Shown here in pieces: positions 8,997 to 17,057 of a stretch of DNA of 49,142 nucleotides; within the stretch, counting starts at the first letter, position 1, and the number at the start of each line of letters is the position of its first letter. The stretch is from Lachnospiraceae bacterium JC7 (GTDB taxonomy: Bacteria > Bacillota > Clostridia > Lachnospirales > Lachnospiraceae). A program made the translations under genes and the position numbers. The stretch covers positions 1 to 49,142 of the forward strand of contig ALYD01000023.1 in NCBI GenBank assembly GCA_000513555.1, written 5' to 3'. The notes beneath the pieces are model-generated. The model searched no databases. It was not told the origin of the DNA and saw nothing but the letters and a program-made list of their open reading frames with translations.

Positions 8997-11048
8997 TCAC
9001 TTTTCTTCTTCAGAAAGCTCAAAATGTCCGTCTTTTTCATCCCAAAGACGCTTAAACTCGTCTGCCACATTAAGGATCTGATTCTTTGAATCATCACCGA
9101 GAAGTCTTGAGATCTCGATATTCTTGCCGATCTCAGGATATCTCTGGGCAAAATATGTCAGCATCTTACCCTGGAATTCCTTAACCCTCTTAGGCTCAAT
9201 ATCCATCATCTTATGATTAAGTGAAACCACAAGAGTTATGACCTGATCGCTAAGGGACATCGGAGATCCTAACGGCTGCTTCAAAAGCTCCATCAGTACC
9301 TTACCCTGAGTAAGAAGATCTCTTGTATTCTGATCAAGATCTGAAGAGAACTGTGTAAATACAGCCATCTCTCTGTACTGAGCCAGATCGATACGAAGTG
9401 ATCCCGAAGCTTTCTTCATTGCCTTGGCCTGGGCTGCTCCGCCTACTCGGGAAACAGAAAGACCTACATTAACCGCAGGACGCTGACCTTCGAAGAAAAG
9501 GTTTGACTCAAGGAAGATCTGTCCATCTGTTATGGAGATAACATTGGTAGGAATGTATGCGGAAACATCTCCATCCTGTGTCTCTATGATAGGAAGGGCT
9601 GTGATCGATCCTCCGCCCAGCTTATCATTCAGGTGGCAGGAACGCTCAAGGAGTCTTGAGTGGAGATAGAATACATCTCCAGGATATGCTTCACGTCCCG
9701 GTGAACGTCCGAGAAGCAGTGACAGTGCTCTGTATGCTACCGCATGCTTTGAAAGATCATCATAAACGATAAGCACATCGTGTCCCTTATACATAAAGTA
9801 CTCGGCAAGTGATGTTGCCGAATAAGGCGCTATGTACTGAATCGGCGCAGGATCAGCTGCTGTGGCAGCCACTACGCAGGTGTACTTCATAGCATCATGC
9901 TTTCTCAATGTTTCAACCAGCGCAGCTACAGTAGACTCCTTTTGTCCTATTGCTACGTAGATACATATGCAATTCTTATCATGCTGATTAAGAATAGTGT
10001 CAAGAGCAATGGAAGTCTTACCTGTCTGACGGTCTCCGATTATGAGCTCACGCTGTCCTCTTCCTATAGGGAACATGGAGTCAATGGCAAGGATACCTGT
10101 CTGCATAGGCTCATTTACAGGCTGACGGTCGATGATGCCTGGAGCCGGCTGTTCTATAGGTCTGTACTCAACCTCATTGATTCCGCCGAGACCGTCTATA
10201 GGATTTCCGAGAGCATCTACAACTCTTCCCAGATAATCGTCTGAAACGCCGATACCTGCCATACGTCCTGTACGGATTCCTCTGCTTCCTTCACCGAGAC
10301 CTGTTTCATCACCAAACAGGATTACACCTATCCTGTCTCTCTCGATATTCTGTACCATTCCCTTTGTACCATTGTCAAAGGAAATAACTTCGCCATACAT
10401 GGCATGATCAAGTCCGTTAACTATGGCGATGCCGTCACCTATGCTCTCGATGAAACCGATTTCCTTCTTCTCTGCCTTCAGATCAAAGTTATTTACACTC
10501 TGCTGAAGGATGGTAAGGATATCCACGTCACTGGTAAGTCCGGAACGTGTCACCTTAAGCTGCTCCAGGAACTGGTTTCTTCTTCCGCTGGTGGACCAGT
10601 CATACTGATCGTTTCCTACCTCGAGGATAAATCCGCCGCCTAAGCTCTTATCCTCTGTCATATCAAACTCAAAATGATGAGTATTATATTTATCAAATAC
10701 AAACTTCTGTATATCCAGAAGCTGCTTTTCAGAAGGTCTGGTCACATATCTAAGCTGCACATGGAGCTGTTTTTCAGCATTGGCACGTATGCTCTTATAC
10801 TGATCAGCGATCTCATGCCACATAGAAAGCTTATTCTCGTCACACAGTTCTTTCAGTATTCCTCTGACCTCTGTCGGGAACACACTGTCAACTACGTCAT
10901 TACGCTTTACTGAATCTATAGTCGGATCGCTGAGCTGTGACGCGGTCTGTGGCAGTACTTCAAAAATTCGTGAAGTAGCCTTGATCACGCTTGCTGAAAC
11001 CTGTAACTGAATCAGACGTTCTGCTATTTCTCTGGCATTCTGACTCAC
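8997..11048 (-). CDS. atpHA: ATP synthase delta-alpha fusion protein
   Basis: One 683-residue frame that joins two subunits normally made separately. Residues about 1-165 are delta (OSCP): a divergent helical N-domain, then the family's C-terminal part (VQLRYVTRPSEKQLLDIQKF, DKSLGGGFILEVGNDQYDWS). Residues about 176-683 are a full-length alpha: N-terminal helix DILTILQQSVNNF, IGDGIAIVNGLDHAMYGE, Walker A GDRQTGKT at about 338-345, and the normal C-terminal domain. The start is a GTG at 11048 with AGGAGG seven bases before it, two bases past the atpF stop. The operon has no other atpH. No ribosome site at proper spacing is visible before the alpha part; an in-frame GTG at SDVDIL lies too far from an AAGGTG. 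Three delta copies per enzyme would result unless the chain is cut or internally restarted. Confidence 0.92.
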   Translation of the reverse strand: MSQNAREIAERLIQLQVSASVIKATSRIFEVLPQTASQLSDPTIDSVKRNDVVDSVFPTEVRGILKELCDENKLSMWHEIADQYKSIRANAEKQLHVQLRYVTRPSEKQLLDIQKFVFDKYNTHHFEFDMTEDKSLGGGFILEVGNDQYDWSTSGRRNQFLEQLKVTRSGLTSDVDILTILQQSVNNFDLKAEKKEIGFIESIGDGIAIVNGLDHAMYGEVISFDNGTKGMVQNIERDRIGVILFGDETGLGEGSRGIRTGRMAGIGVSDDYLGRVVDALGNPIDGLGGINEVEYRPIEQPAPGIIDRQPVNEPMQTGILAIDSMFPIGRGQRELIIGDRQTGKTSIALDTILNQHDKNCICIYVAIGQKESTVAALVETLRKHDAMKYTCVVAATAADPAPIQYIAPYSATSLAEYFMYKGHDVLIVYDDLSKHAVAYRALSLLLGRSPGREAYPGDVFYLHSRLLERSCHLNDKLGGGSITALPIIETQDGDVSAYIPTNVISITDGQIFLESNLFFEGQRPAVNVGLSVSRVGGAAQAKAMKKASGSLRIDLAQYREMAVFTQFSSDLDQNTRDLLTQGKVLMELLKQPLGSPMSLSDQVITLVVSLNHKMMDIEPKRVKEFQGKMLTYFAQRYPEIGKNIEISRLLGDDSKNQILNVADEFKRLWDEKDGHFELSEEEK

Positions 11049-11050
11049 TA

Positions 11051-11557
11051 TTATGCCTCCTGATCATTCTTGTTAGTTGGCTGGCTGTTGCTGCTGAGGA
11101 ACTGATCGAAAAGATTCTTGTCGTTTGCCGCACTGTCCTGAGAAGCTGCGATCTTATATGCTGCCTCTGCTACGAGTACAGCCATCTGCTGCTGCATCTC
11201 GCGCTGCTTTGTCTCAGCCTCCTTGGCTGCCTGAAGCTTTGCGTCTGCAAGAATCTTATCAGCCTTCTTGTTGGCATTATTTACGATCTCATCATATTCC
11301 TTTGAAGCCTCGATCTTAGCATCGTTTATAGTCTGCTTACGCTCTTCTTCAATATTGTTGAGACCTTCTTCATACTTTGCTTTAAGCTCATTAGCAGCTG
11401 TATTTGTCTCCTCTGCCTTCTTATAAGACTCCTCGATCTCAGCCTGACGCTTTTCTAAAACAACACGGATAGGTCCGAAAAGGAACTTCTTCATAAGAAA
11501 AACAAGTACCAGCAGATTTATGATTGTAAATACTAAATTGATATCTACTCTTAACAT
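11051..11557 (-). CDS. atpF: ATP synthase Fo subunit b
   Basis: A 168-residue peripheral stalk subunit. One N-terminal membrane span (NLVFTIINLLVLVFLMKKFLF) is followed by the typical GPIRVVLEKRQAEI turn and a long charged coiled coil rich in Lys, Glu and Ala. It anchors the stator through the delta region to the alpha3beta3 head; here its partner is the delta part of the fusion encoded next. The C-terminal tail is Asn/Gln-rich. Confidence 0.94.
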   Translation of the reverse strand: MLRVDINLVFTIINLLVLVFLMKKFLFGPIRVVLEKRQAEIEESYKKAEETNTAANELKAKYEEGLNNIEEERKQTINDAKIEASKEYDEIVNNANKKADKILADAKLQAAKEAETKQREMQQQMAVLVAEAAYKIAASQDSAANDKNLFDQFLSSNSQPTNKNDQEA

Positions 11558-11600
11558 GTGTTTTCTTCTCCTATAATTTTAAATTTTTGACAATGAAAAA

Positions 11601-11822
11601 TTATTTAAGGAAGAAAATGCAAAGGATACCAAGAACGAATCCGTAAATTGCAGTTGCCTCTGCAAGTGCACAACCGAGAAGAAGGATTCTCATGATCTTT
11701 CCGTCAGCCTCAGGCTGTCTTGCGATTGCCTCTGCTGCCTTACCTGTAGCGATACCGATTGAAAGACCTGCTCCTAAACATGCAAGTGCTGCTAAACCTA
11801 CACCAATAGCTGTCATGCTCAT
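11601..11822 (-). CDS. atpE: ATP synthase Fo subunit c (proton type)
   Basis: A 73-residue two-helix ring subunit. The polar loop ARQPEADGK and the ion-binding carboxylate in ALAEATAIYG are clear. The residues known to bind sodium in Na+-type rings (a Gln in helix 1 and Ser/Thr right after the Glu) are replaced: helix 1 reads SIGIATGKA and the Glu is followed by Ala. The ring is therefore predicted to carry protons. It starts MSMTAIG; SD AGGAGA-like bases lie upstream. Confidence 0.95.
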   Translation of the reverse strand: MSMTAIGVGLAALACLGAGLSIGIATGKAAEAIARQPEADGKIMRILLLGCALAEATAIYGFVLGILCIFFLK

Positions 11823-11872
11823 AAATAATTCTCCTTTAATAATAAAATGTTAATTTGTTACTTTTAAATTTT

Positions 11873-12559
11873 TTATTCTGTTGCGTCCTGAATATAAAGA
11901 GATGTCAGGAATACAAATACATAGGCCTGGATGAGTCCATCGAAAATATCAAAATAAAGACTGAAGATGGCAGGAATACCTACAGGAACTACCATCTTGA
12001 TAAGCTCCATAATGATAAACGCTCCGAGTACATTACCGAACAATCTCATGCACAGTGACAAAGGTCTGATAACAAGCTCTAAAATATTGATCGGTGTAAC
12101 TATGGCTACCGGCTCCGAAAAATGCTTTATCCAGCCCTTCGCTCCCTTCTTCCTGAATCCTGCGATTTCGATAAGGAAGATACTGATGATCGAAAGACCA
12201 ACTGTTACGTTGAGATCCTTTGTAGGGGGCTTCAATCCAAAAAGCCCGATAACATTTGAAAATCCGATGTAGATGAGAATAACGGAAATTATGGTGCTGT
12301 ACTGCTTTCCATGTTCTCCAAGTAGTTCTCCGGTAAAGTTATCGAACCATGTGACTAACATTTCAGCCAGCTGCTGACGCTTACCAGGGTTTCTGACCTT
12401 CAGATTTGAACCAAGATAAACTGATAATGCAGCAAGTACCGCCATGATCACCCATGTGATAACTGTTGACTCGGCAACTTGAATTCCTCCGAACACCGGA
12501 ACAGTAAACGCGGTGGATACCTGTAGCTGTTCCTGGAGTTCCTCGGTAAAGTGCTCCAT
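11873..12559 (-). CDS. atpB: ATP synthase Fo subunit a
   Basis: A 228-residue multi-span stator subunit forming the ion half-channels. The essential arginine lies in SLCMRLFGNVLGA. About five membrane spans can be seen. It is the first gene of the operon, with GGAGG before its ATG. No atpI gene precedes it, unlike many Firmicutes operons. Confidence 0.95.
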   Translation of the reverse strand: MEHFTEELQEQLQVSTAFTVPVFGGIQVAESTVITWVIMAVLAALSVYLGSNLKVRNPGKRQQLAEMLVTWFDNFTGELLGEHGKQYSTIISVILIYIGFSNVIGLFGLKPPTKDLNVTVGLSIISIFLIEIAGFRKKGAKGWIKHFSEPVAIVTPINILELVIRPLSLCMRLFGNVLGAFIIMELIKMVVPVGIPAIFSLYFDIFDGLIQAYVFVFLTSLYIQDATE

Positions 12560-12643
12560 TCTACTACCTCCATTCTTAACTTTTATAATGTGTTAAAAGT
12601 CCTGACATATGCTCCTGACATACATCAAAACTCGTGCGACCTT

Positions 12644-12671
12644 ATTATATTTCGGGTTTTTTAATATTCAA
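12644..12671 (-). promoter_or_regulatory. Promoter of the ATP synthase operon
   Basis: TTGAAT (12666-12671) and TATAAT (12644-12649) on the minus strand with a 16-base spacer, leaving a leader of about 75 bases before atpB. The rest of the 460-base gap to the LysR gene is AT-rich and holds two inverted repeats listed separately. Confidence 0.7.
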
Positions 12672-12693
12672 GCCGTATTTTTTACATATTGCT

Positions 12694-12710
12694 TATGTCA
12701 ATTTGACATA
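12694..12710. promoter_or_regulatory. Inverted repeat upstream of the atp promoter
   Basis: TATGTCAA-T-TTGACATA, a perfect 8-base palindrome about 22 bases upstream of the atp -35 box. Position and symmetry suit an activator or a dimeric regulator site. The binding protein is unknown. Confidence 0.45.
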
Positions 12711-12990
12711 CATTGTCATATTTGTTATATTTCAACTTATAATTTCGATGAATATTTATAATTTTTTGATGATAATTCACACCTGAAAGCCGGTGTTTGA
12801 GGCCTGCATTTTTTTCATTAATTTTTTAAATATTTCACCCCATACAATTATATAAGCGACAGAAAAAAACAACTTATAACCGGTTACGCTCTTCATATTG
12901 AGATTTTTACCAAGGTCTATAAGCTTTCCTTTTTTTCAAAGCTTTACCATATTAATTTTAATCATTACTTAGGCATATTTAACCGGATCG

Positions 12991-13008
12991 TTGATCTGAC
13001 CAGATCAA
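12991..13008. promoter_or_regulatory. Inverted repeat just before the LysR gene
   Basis: TTGATCTG-AC-CAGATCAA, perfect 8-base arms, ending 13 bases before the chosen LysR start and touching its ribosome site. It could be an operator for self-control or an RNA hairpin that limits translation. Confidence 0.5.
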
Positions 13009-13021
13009 AATGGAGTTTTTC

Positions 13022-13915
13022 ATGATTTCATATGACTACTACAGGATTTTCTACTATGTAGGTACATTTAAAAGTTTTACACAGGCTGCAAAAATACTCG
13101 GTTCCAACCAGCCTAATGTAAGCCGCGCCATGAACCATCTTGAGGAAAGTCTCGGATGCAAACTCATGCACAGAGGCAAGCGTGGTATAACTCTCACTCA
13201 AAACGGGCAAAGACTGTATGAGCACGTCATCATAGCATTTGAGCAGCTGGAACTTGGTGAAAGAGAGCTTGATAAGGATGTAAATCTGGAATCAGGTCAG
13301 GTAACCATTGCTGCTTCCGAAAACGCTCTGAGACTTGTTCTGCTTCCTGTACTGCATGATTTCAAAATCAAATACCCCGACATAAGCATTCGCATTTCCA
13401 ATCATGCAACTCCAAAGGCCATAAAGACCCTCCAGAACGGTTCTGCGGATTTTGCACTTGTCACCACTCCCCTGACTGTCCGTGAACCTTTCACCATGGA
13501 TCCGCTGTTTAATTTCAGGGAGATTCCCATAGTAGGTCCGGGTTATAAACATCTGACCAAACGGCCAATGTCTCTTAAAGAGCTTAATCAGTACCCTATC
13601 ATAAGCGTAGGCCGTGATACAGGCACACGTGAACTCTATGTCCAATACTTCCTGAATCACCAGCTGACTTTCCAGCCTGAGCTTGAAGCCTCCTCAACTG
13701 ATCAGATACTTCCTATGGTGGAAAATGATCTTGGCGTAGGCTTTTATCCTGAAGCTCTTGCAGCGGATGCCATTGAACGAGGCCTCGTATACAGGGTTCC
13801 ACTGCTTGAACCGATTCCCGACAGAACCTTTTGTCTCGTTATAGACAGATCCAGGAATCTTTCCACCGCAGCGGCAAGACTCATTGACACCTTCGTTACA
13901 GAAACAAGGATTTGA
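13022..13915 (+). CDS. LysR family transcriptional regulator
   Basis: A 297-residue LysR-type regulator: winged helix at residues about 1-60 (YRIFYYVGTFKSFTQAAKIL, QPNVSRAMNHLEESLGCKL) and a periplasmic-binding-like effector domain from about residue 87. The start at 13022 (MISYDYYRIFYY) is preferred over the ATG twelve bases earlier because a GGAG sits six bases before it and family members start this way. It is divergent from the ATP synthase operon but 460 bases away. No metabolic gene is divergent and close, so the target is unknown. Confidence 0.93.
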   Translation: MISYDYYRIFYYVGTFKSFTQAAKILGSNQPNVSRAMNHLEESLGCKLMHRGKRGITLTQNGQRLYEHVIIAFEQLELGERELDKDVNLESGQVTIAASENALRLVLLPVLHDFKIKYPDISIRISNHATPKAIKTLQNGSADFALVTTPLTVREPFTMDPLFNFREIPIVGPGYKHLTKRPMSLKELNQYPIISVGRDTGTRELYVQYFLNHQLTFQPELEASSTDQILPMVENDLGVGFYPEALAADAIERGLVYRVPLLEPIPDRTFCLVIDRSRNLSTAAARLIDTFVTETRI

Positions 13916-13930
13916 TCTTCAACAAAAAAA

Positions 13931-13969
13931 AGCGATACCGTTCCTTTCGGAACGATACCGCTTTTTTTT
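13931..13969. terminator. Two-way terminator between lysR and the NlpC/P60 gene
   Basis: AGCG/CGCT and CGTTCC/GGAACG pair around TTTC, with a mismatched middle, flanked by A run on the left and T run on the right. It can serve both convergent genes. Confidence 0.85.
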
Positions 13970-13979
13970 GATTTACATA

Positions 13980-15599
13980 TCAGCTGAATATTCTCCATCC
14001 TACGATAAAGTGGTTTGCCCACCATGATCCGAGAGATCTGTGTACTACTCGGCCGTTGGATGACGAAGCATCAATTATGGTTCCACCGCCGGCTACGATT
14101 CCAACGTGACCTGATACTACGATGATATCTCCGGCCTGAAGTTCATTATAGGATACCCTCTTGAATCTTCCCGGATTTCTCCATCCTGATGAAGTCATGT
14201 AGGAAATACCGACTCCTGCCTGGTTGAGACACCAGTATACGAAACCTGAACAGTCAAAGCTGTTAGGTCCCTTTGCTCCCCATACATACGGACAACCGAT
14301 CTTTGATGCCGCAATGGCTATGAGAGCTGCTGCCGAACCGGATACTGTCTCTCCACCTGTTCCCACAGCTGCTGTAGAAGGAATGGATACTGCAGGTGTT
14401 CCTGCATTCGCTGCTGCGTTGGCTGCAGCACTTGCAGCTGCATTAGCCGAGCTTGAGGAACTTGAAGAACCGGAACTGCTTGTAGTTGTGTTCTTCTTTG
14501 CATTTCCACTGTGAAGAAGTGATATGGTCTTGGCTCCTGCAAGTCCGTCTGCAGTAAGTCCGTTTCTTCTCTGGAAATTTGCGACCGCACTCTTCGTGAG
14601 TTCACCAAAGTAACCTGTTGCCTTATCGGATGAAAGGTAACCATACTTAACGAGATACTGCTGAAGATCCTTAACAGAATCAGACTGCTCACCAAGGCGC
14701 ATGGCGAACGGTATAGCATTAGGTGAATCCAGGGCTGTTCTGGTATCAGGTCCCAGATATCCGTCCACTACCTGATCGTTTCTGGACTGGAACGCCTTGA
14801 TCGCATTCTGTGTTCCCAGTCCGAAATTACCGTCTGCTTCACCTTCAAGATAACCAAGGTTGATCAGTACCTGCTGATATTTCTTAACGAGATCCGAATG
14901 CTCACCGAGGGCTACTACATTGGCCTTTACTTCATCGGAATATAAAAGATTATAGGTACTTGTACCATATATTCCGTCGGGAGTAAGTCCGTTAGTCTCC
15001 TGAAGCTTCTTTACTGCATTCATGGTAGTCTCATCGTAAGTACCATTTATGTCAGATCCGTTGTACAGATATCCCAGATTGTACAAACGATACTGAGCGT
15101 GAGTAACATCGTTTCCCTGGAAACCAAGTTTCAGTGCATAATGAGGAGCGCTTTCTGACATAATCGCGTCCCATGTGCCGACACCGCATATACCATCCAT
15201 GCCCATGCCTGCCTGTCTCTGAAAGTACTGTACGGCAAGAGATGTGGCATCTCCGTAATATGTTGTCGGTTCATCGGGATCCATATATCCGAGATCCATA
15301 AGTCTCTGCTGAAGATCCTTTACTACAGAGTTTATTACACCAACTGTAAGATTGACCGGTGCCAGCTCCTCAGCCGAGTCATCCACTGTTACTCCTGCTA
15401 TAGATGGCAAAATATTGGAATTAATGCCTAATGCAGCTACCATCTCAACAGATTCAGTTTCAGGCGCTGTTGTGACAATTATCTCAGATTCGCTTTCTGA
15501 ACTTTCGGTGGCACTTATCTGCTGCTCGCATCCTGTCATGATAAGCATACTTGCAGCAAGCAAAAGTGAGGTTCCTCGCAATAATTTACGATTGAACAT
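13980..15599 (-). CDS. Lipoprotein with four peptidoglycan-binding repeats and an NlpC/P60 endopeptidase domain
   Basis: A secreted cell-wall hydrolase of 539 residues. The start at 15599 (MFNRKLLRG) is chosen because GGAG lies six bases before it; the ATG twelve bases upstream overlaps its own ribosome site. A lipobox LIMTGC gives a lipidated Cys at about 24. Four PG_binding_1 repeats follow (each ending in patterns such as GYFGELTKSAVANFQRRNGL), then a Ser/Ala-rich linker, then NlpC/P60 (about 430-539) with the catalytic Cys in NSFDCSGFVYW and His in SGHVGIV. The family cuts gamma-D-Glu-diamino acid links in peptidoglycan stems. Four binding repeats in one lipid-anchored chain is a strong wall-attachment design. 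Confidence 0.9.
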   Translation of the reverse strand: MFNRKLLRGTSLLLAASMLIMTGCEQQISATESSESESEIIVTTAPETESVEMVAALGINSNILPSIAGVTVDDSAEELAPVNLTVGVINSVVKDLQQRLMDLGYMDPDEPTTYYGDATSLAVQYFQRQAGMGMDGICGVGTWDAIMSESAPHYALKLGFQGNDVTHAQYRLYNLGYLYNGSDINGTYDETTMNAVKKLQETNGLTPDGIYGTSTYNLLYSDEVKANVVALGEHSDLVKKYQQVLINLGYLEGEADGNFGLGTQNAIKAFQSRNDQVVDGYLGPDTRTALDSPNAIPFAMRLGEQSDSVKDLQQYLVKYGYLSSDKATGYFGELTKSAVANFQRRNGLTADGLAGAKTISLLHSGNAKKNTTTSSSGSSSSSSSANAAASAAANAAANAGTPAVSIPSTAAVGTGGETVSGSAAALIAIAASKIGCPYVWGAKGPNSFDCSGFVYWCLNQAGVGISYMTSSGWRNPGRFKRVSYNELQAGDIIVVSGHVGIVAGGGTIIDASSSNGRVVHRSLGSWWANHFIVGWRIFS

Positions 15600-15634
15600 A
15601 AATATCTCCATTCCTCCGCTTTCATTCGGAGCAC

Positions 15635-15662
15635 AATATATATCGAGACCTCTTTATATCAA
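15635..15662 (-). promoter_or_regulatory. Promoter of the NlpC/P60 lipoprotein gene
   Basis: TTGATA (15657-15662) and TATATT (15635-15640) on the minus strand, 16-base spacer, about 36 bases before the start codon. Confidence 0.55.
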
Positions 15663-15759
15663 TGTCTCTGTGCACGATATGATAGTACACAATTCTACTC
15701 CATTAGTCTTAAAATTATATCATTACCTTTATAATATCTTGTTACTTTATTCTTACAAT

Positions 15760-15797
15760 AAAAAAAACCTTGATTCCCGAAAGAACCTAGGTTTTCC
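15760..15797 (-). terminator. Terminator after tRNA-Lys
   Basis: On the minus strand AAAACCT and AGGTTTT plus GGTTC/GGAATC pair around TTTCG, followed by a run of eight T. Confidence 0.75.
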
Positions 15798-15828
15798 TGG
15801 ACATTAATCAATTTTAGGCATTAAAAAA

Positions 15829-15901
15829 TGCACCTTCAGGGACTTGAACCCTGGACAAACGGATTAAGAGTCCGCTGCTCTACCAACTGAGCTAAAGGTG
15901 C
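15829..15901 (-). tRNA. tRNA-Lys (anticodon CTT)
   Basis: A 73-base cloverleaf: acceptor GCACCTT/AAGGTGC, D arm AGCTCAGTTGGTAGAGC, anticodon stem GCGGA/TCCGT with loop CTCTTAA (anticodon CTT), T arm CAGGG-TTCAAGT-CCCTG, discriminator A. The CCA end is not encoded. The same sequence occurs again at 47600-47672. Confidence 0.96.
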
Positions 15902-15989
15902 ATATCTTTGCGCTGTTCCTCACAGCGCTCGTTTATATTACAAGATACCCTTGAAATTGTCAATCATTTTTTTAAAAAATTTTCAGGCA

Positions 15990-16643
15990 TCACTGTACAG
16001 CTATAAGCTTATATATCGGATTTCCTTTTGCGGAAAACTTCTCTTCATATTCAGTCATGATGTTTCCTTCATTCATGGAAGAATCGTGATGAAGATCTCT
16101 GGTCACCTGAGAAAGCTTCCATCCTGACTCAGGAATGGATTCCAATGAATAATCAAAGAGTCCCATATTATCTGTTTTAAATTCAAGCTGACCGTCTGCC
16201 TTAAGAAATTCTCTGTATATCTTCATAAAAACAGGGCTGGTGAGACGACGGTTTGCCTGTCTGTCCTTGGGCCATGGATCAGAAAAATTAAGATATATTC
16301 TGTCCACCTCTCCTGGTGCGAAAACATCTGCAAGAAGTCTTGCGTCGATTGAAATAAATGTGAGATTTGATAAATCTGCTCCTTCCTGCTCAAGAAGCTC
16401 TCTCTTCTTTATAGCTTTAAGGATCACTGTATCATAACGCTCTATGCCTATATAGTTGATATCGGGATTTTTTGCGGCAAGAGACTCTATGAACTGCCCC
16501 TTACCCATTCCTATCTCGATCCTGACAGGATTATCATTTCCGAAATACTCTCTCCACTTACCCTTGTTCTTCTCCGGCTCGTGTGTAACATACTCTGAAT
16601 TTGCAACAAAATCCTCAGACCCTGTTATATGTCTTAATCTCAT
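15990..16643 (-). CDS. trmB: tRNA (guanine-N7-)-methyltransferase
   Basis: A 217-residue SAM-dependent enzyme that makes m7G46 in the tRNA variable loop. The family pattern is clear: the SAM loop EIGMGKGQFIESLA, then NYIGIERYDTVILKA, and the signature NFSDPWPKDRQANRRLTSPVF, in which PWPK..H is usual and here the His is Gln. It lies just upstream of tRNA-Lys on the same strand, so both may share a transcript. Length fits the family (210-240). Confidence 0.96.
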   Translation of the reverse strand: MRLRHITGSEDFVANSEYVTHEPEKNKGKWREYFGNDNPVRIEIGMGKGQFIESLAAKNPDINYIGIERYDTVILKAIKKRELLEQEGADLSNLTFISIDARLLADVFAPGEVDRIYLNFSDPWPKDRQANRRLTSPVFMKIYREFLKADGQLEFKTDNMGLFDYSLESIPESGWKLSQVTRDLHHDSSMNEGNIMTEYEEKFSAKGNPIYKLIAVQ

Positions 16644-16820
16644 ATTATATAACCTTTCTGTTATTTAACTCTTTTCATATATCGTTTAAATATTTATCAA
16701 AAGATGAAAAACGACCATTCTGATATTCCTCCAGGAAACACTCCGGGATTTCGTAAATGGTAACTTTTTTGAAAATTACTCTTCAGATAGCGTTCACATC
16801 TCCGTAATAATTTATTTCTA

Positions 16821-16835
16821 CTATGTTTAACATAG
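16821..16835. promoter_or_regulatory. Inverted repeat in the trmB/SH3-protein gap
   Basis: CTATGTT-T-AACATAG, a perfect palindrome with 7-base arms. It lies 75 bases upstream of the -35 box of the SH3-protein promoter. The gap (16644-17057) otherwise holds only that promoter and T-rich leader sequence. Confidence 0.4.
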
Positions 16836-16909
16836 AAACCCTTTTTCGGCAAGTACATAAGATACGGGCTTCAGTGTACTAAAAATCGGGCATTTACCAT
16901 ACTGTTCCC

Positions 16910-16938
16910 TTGAAGCGACTTTTGAAATTGGGTATAAT
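16910..16938 (+). promoter_or_regulatory. Promoter of the SH3 membrane protein gene
   Basis: TTGAAG (16910-16915) and a perfect TATAAT (16933-16938) with a 17-base spacer. The leader of about 110 bases contains two TCTTTTTTCT stretches. Confidence 0.75.
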
Positions 16939-17057
16939 AAAAGTAAATTATTCGGGAATATTTAATAAAAAGATTAGTTTTCCGATTCACAGAAAGTCTC
17001 TTTTTTCTGCATCGATTCTCTTTTTTCTAATCATTATTTCCGTTAAGGAGGTTTTTC

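Noticed and set aside
11601..11822. Sodium-translocating c-ring
   Set aside because: The Na+-ligand pattern (Gln in helix 1, Ser/Thr after the Glu) is absent.
13022..13915. LysR protein as regulator of the ATP synthase operon
   Set aside because: Divergent but 460 bases apart and no shared operator; only position suggests it.
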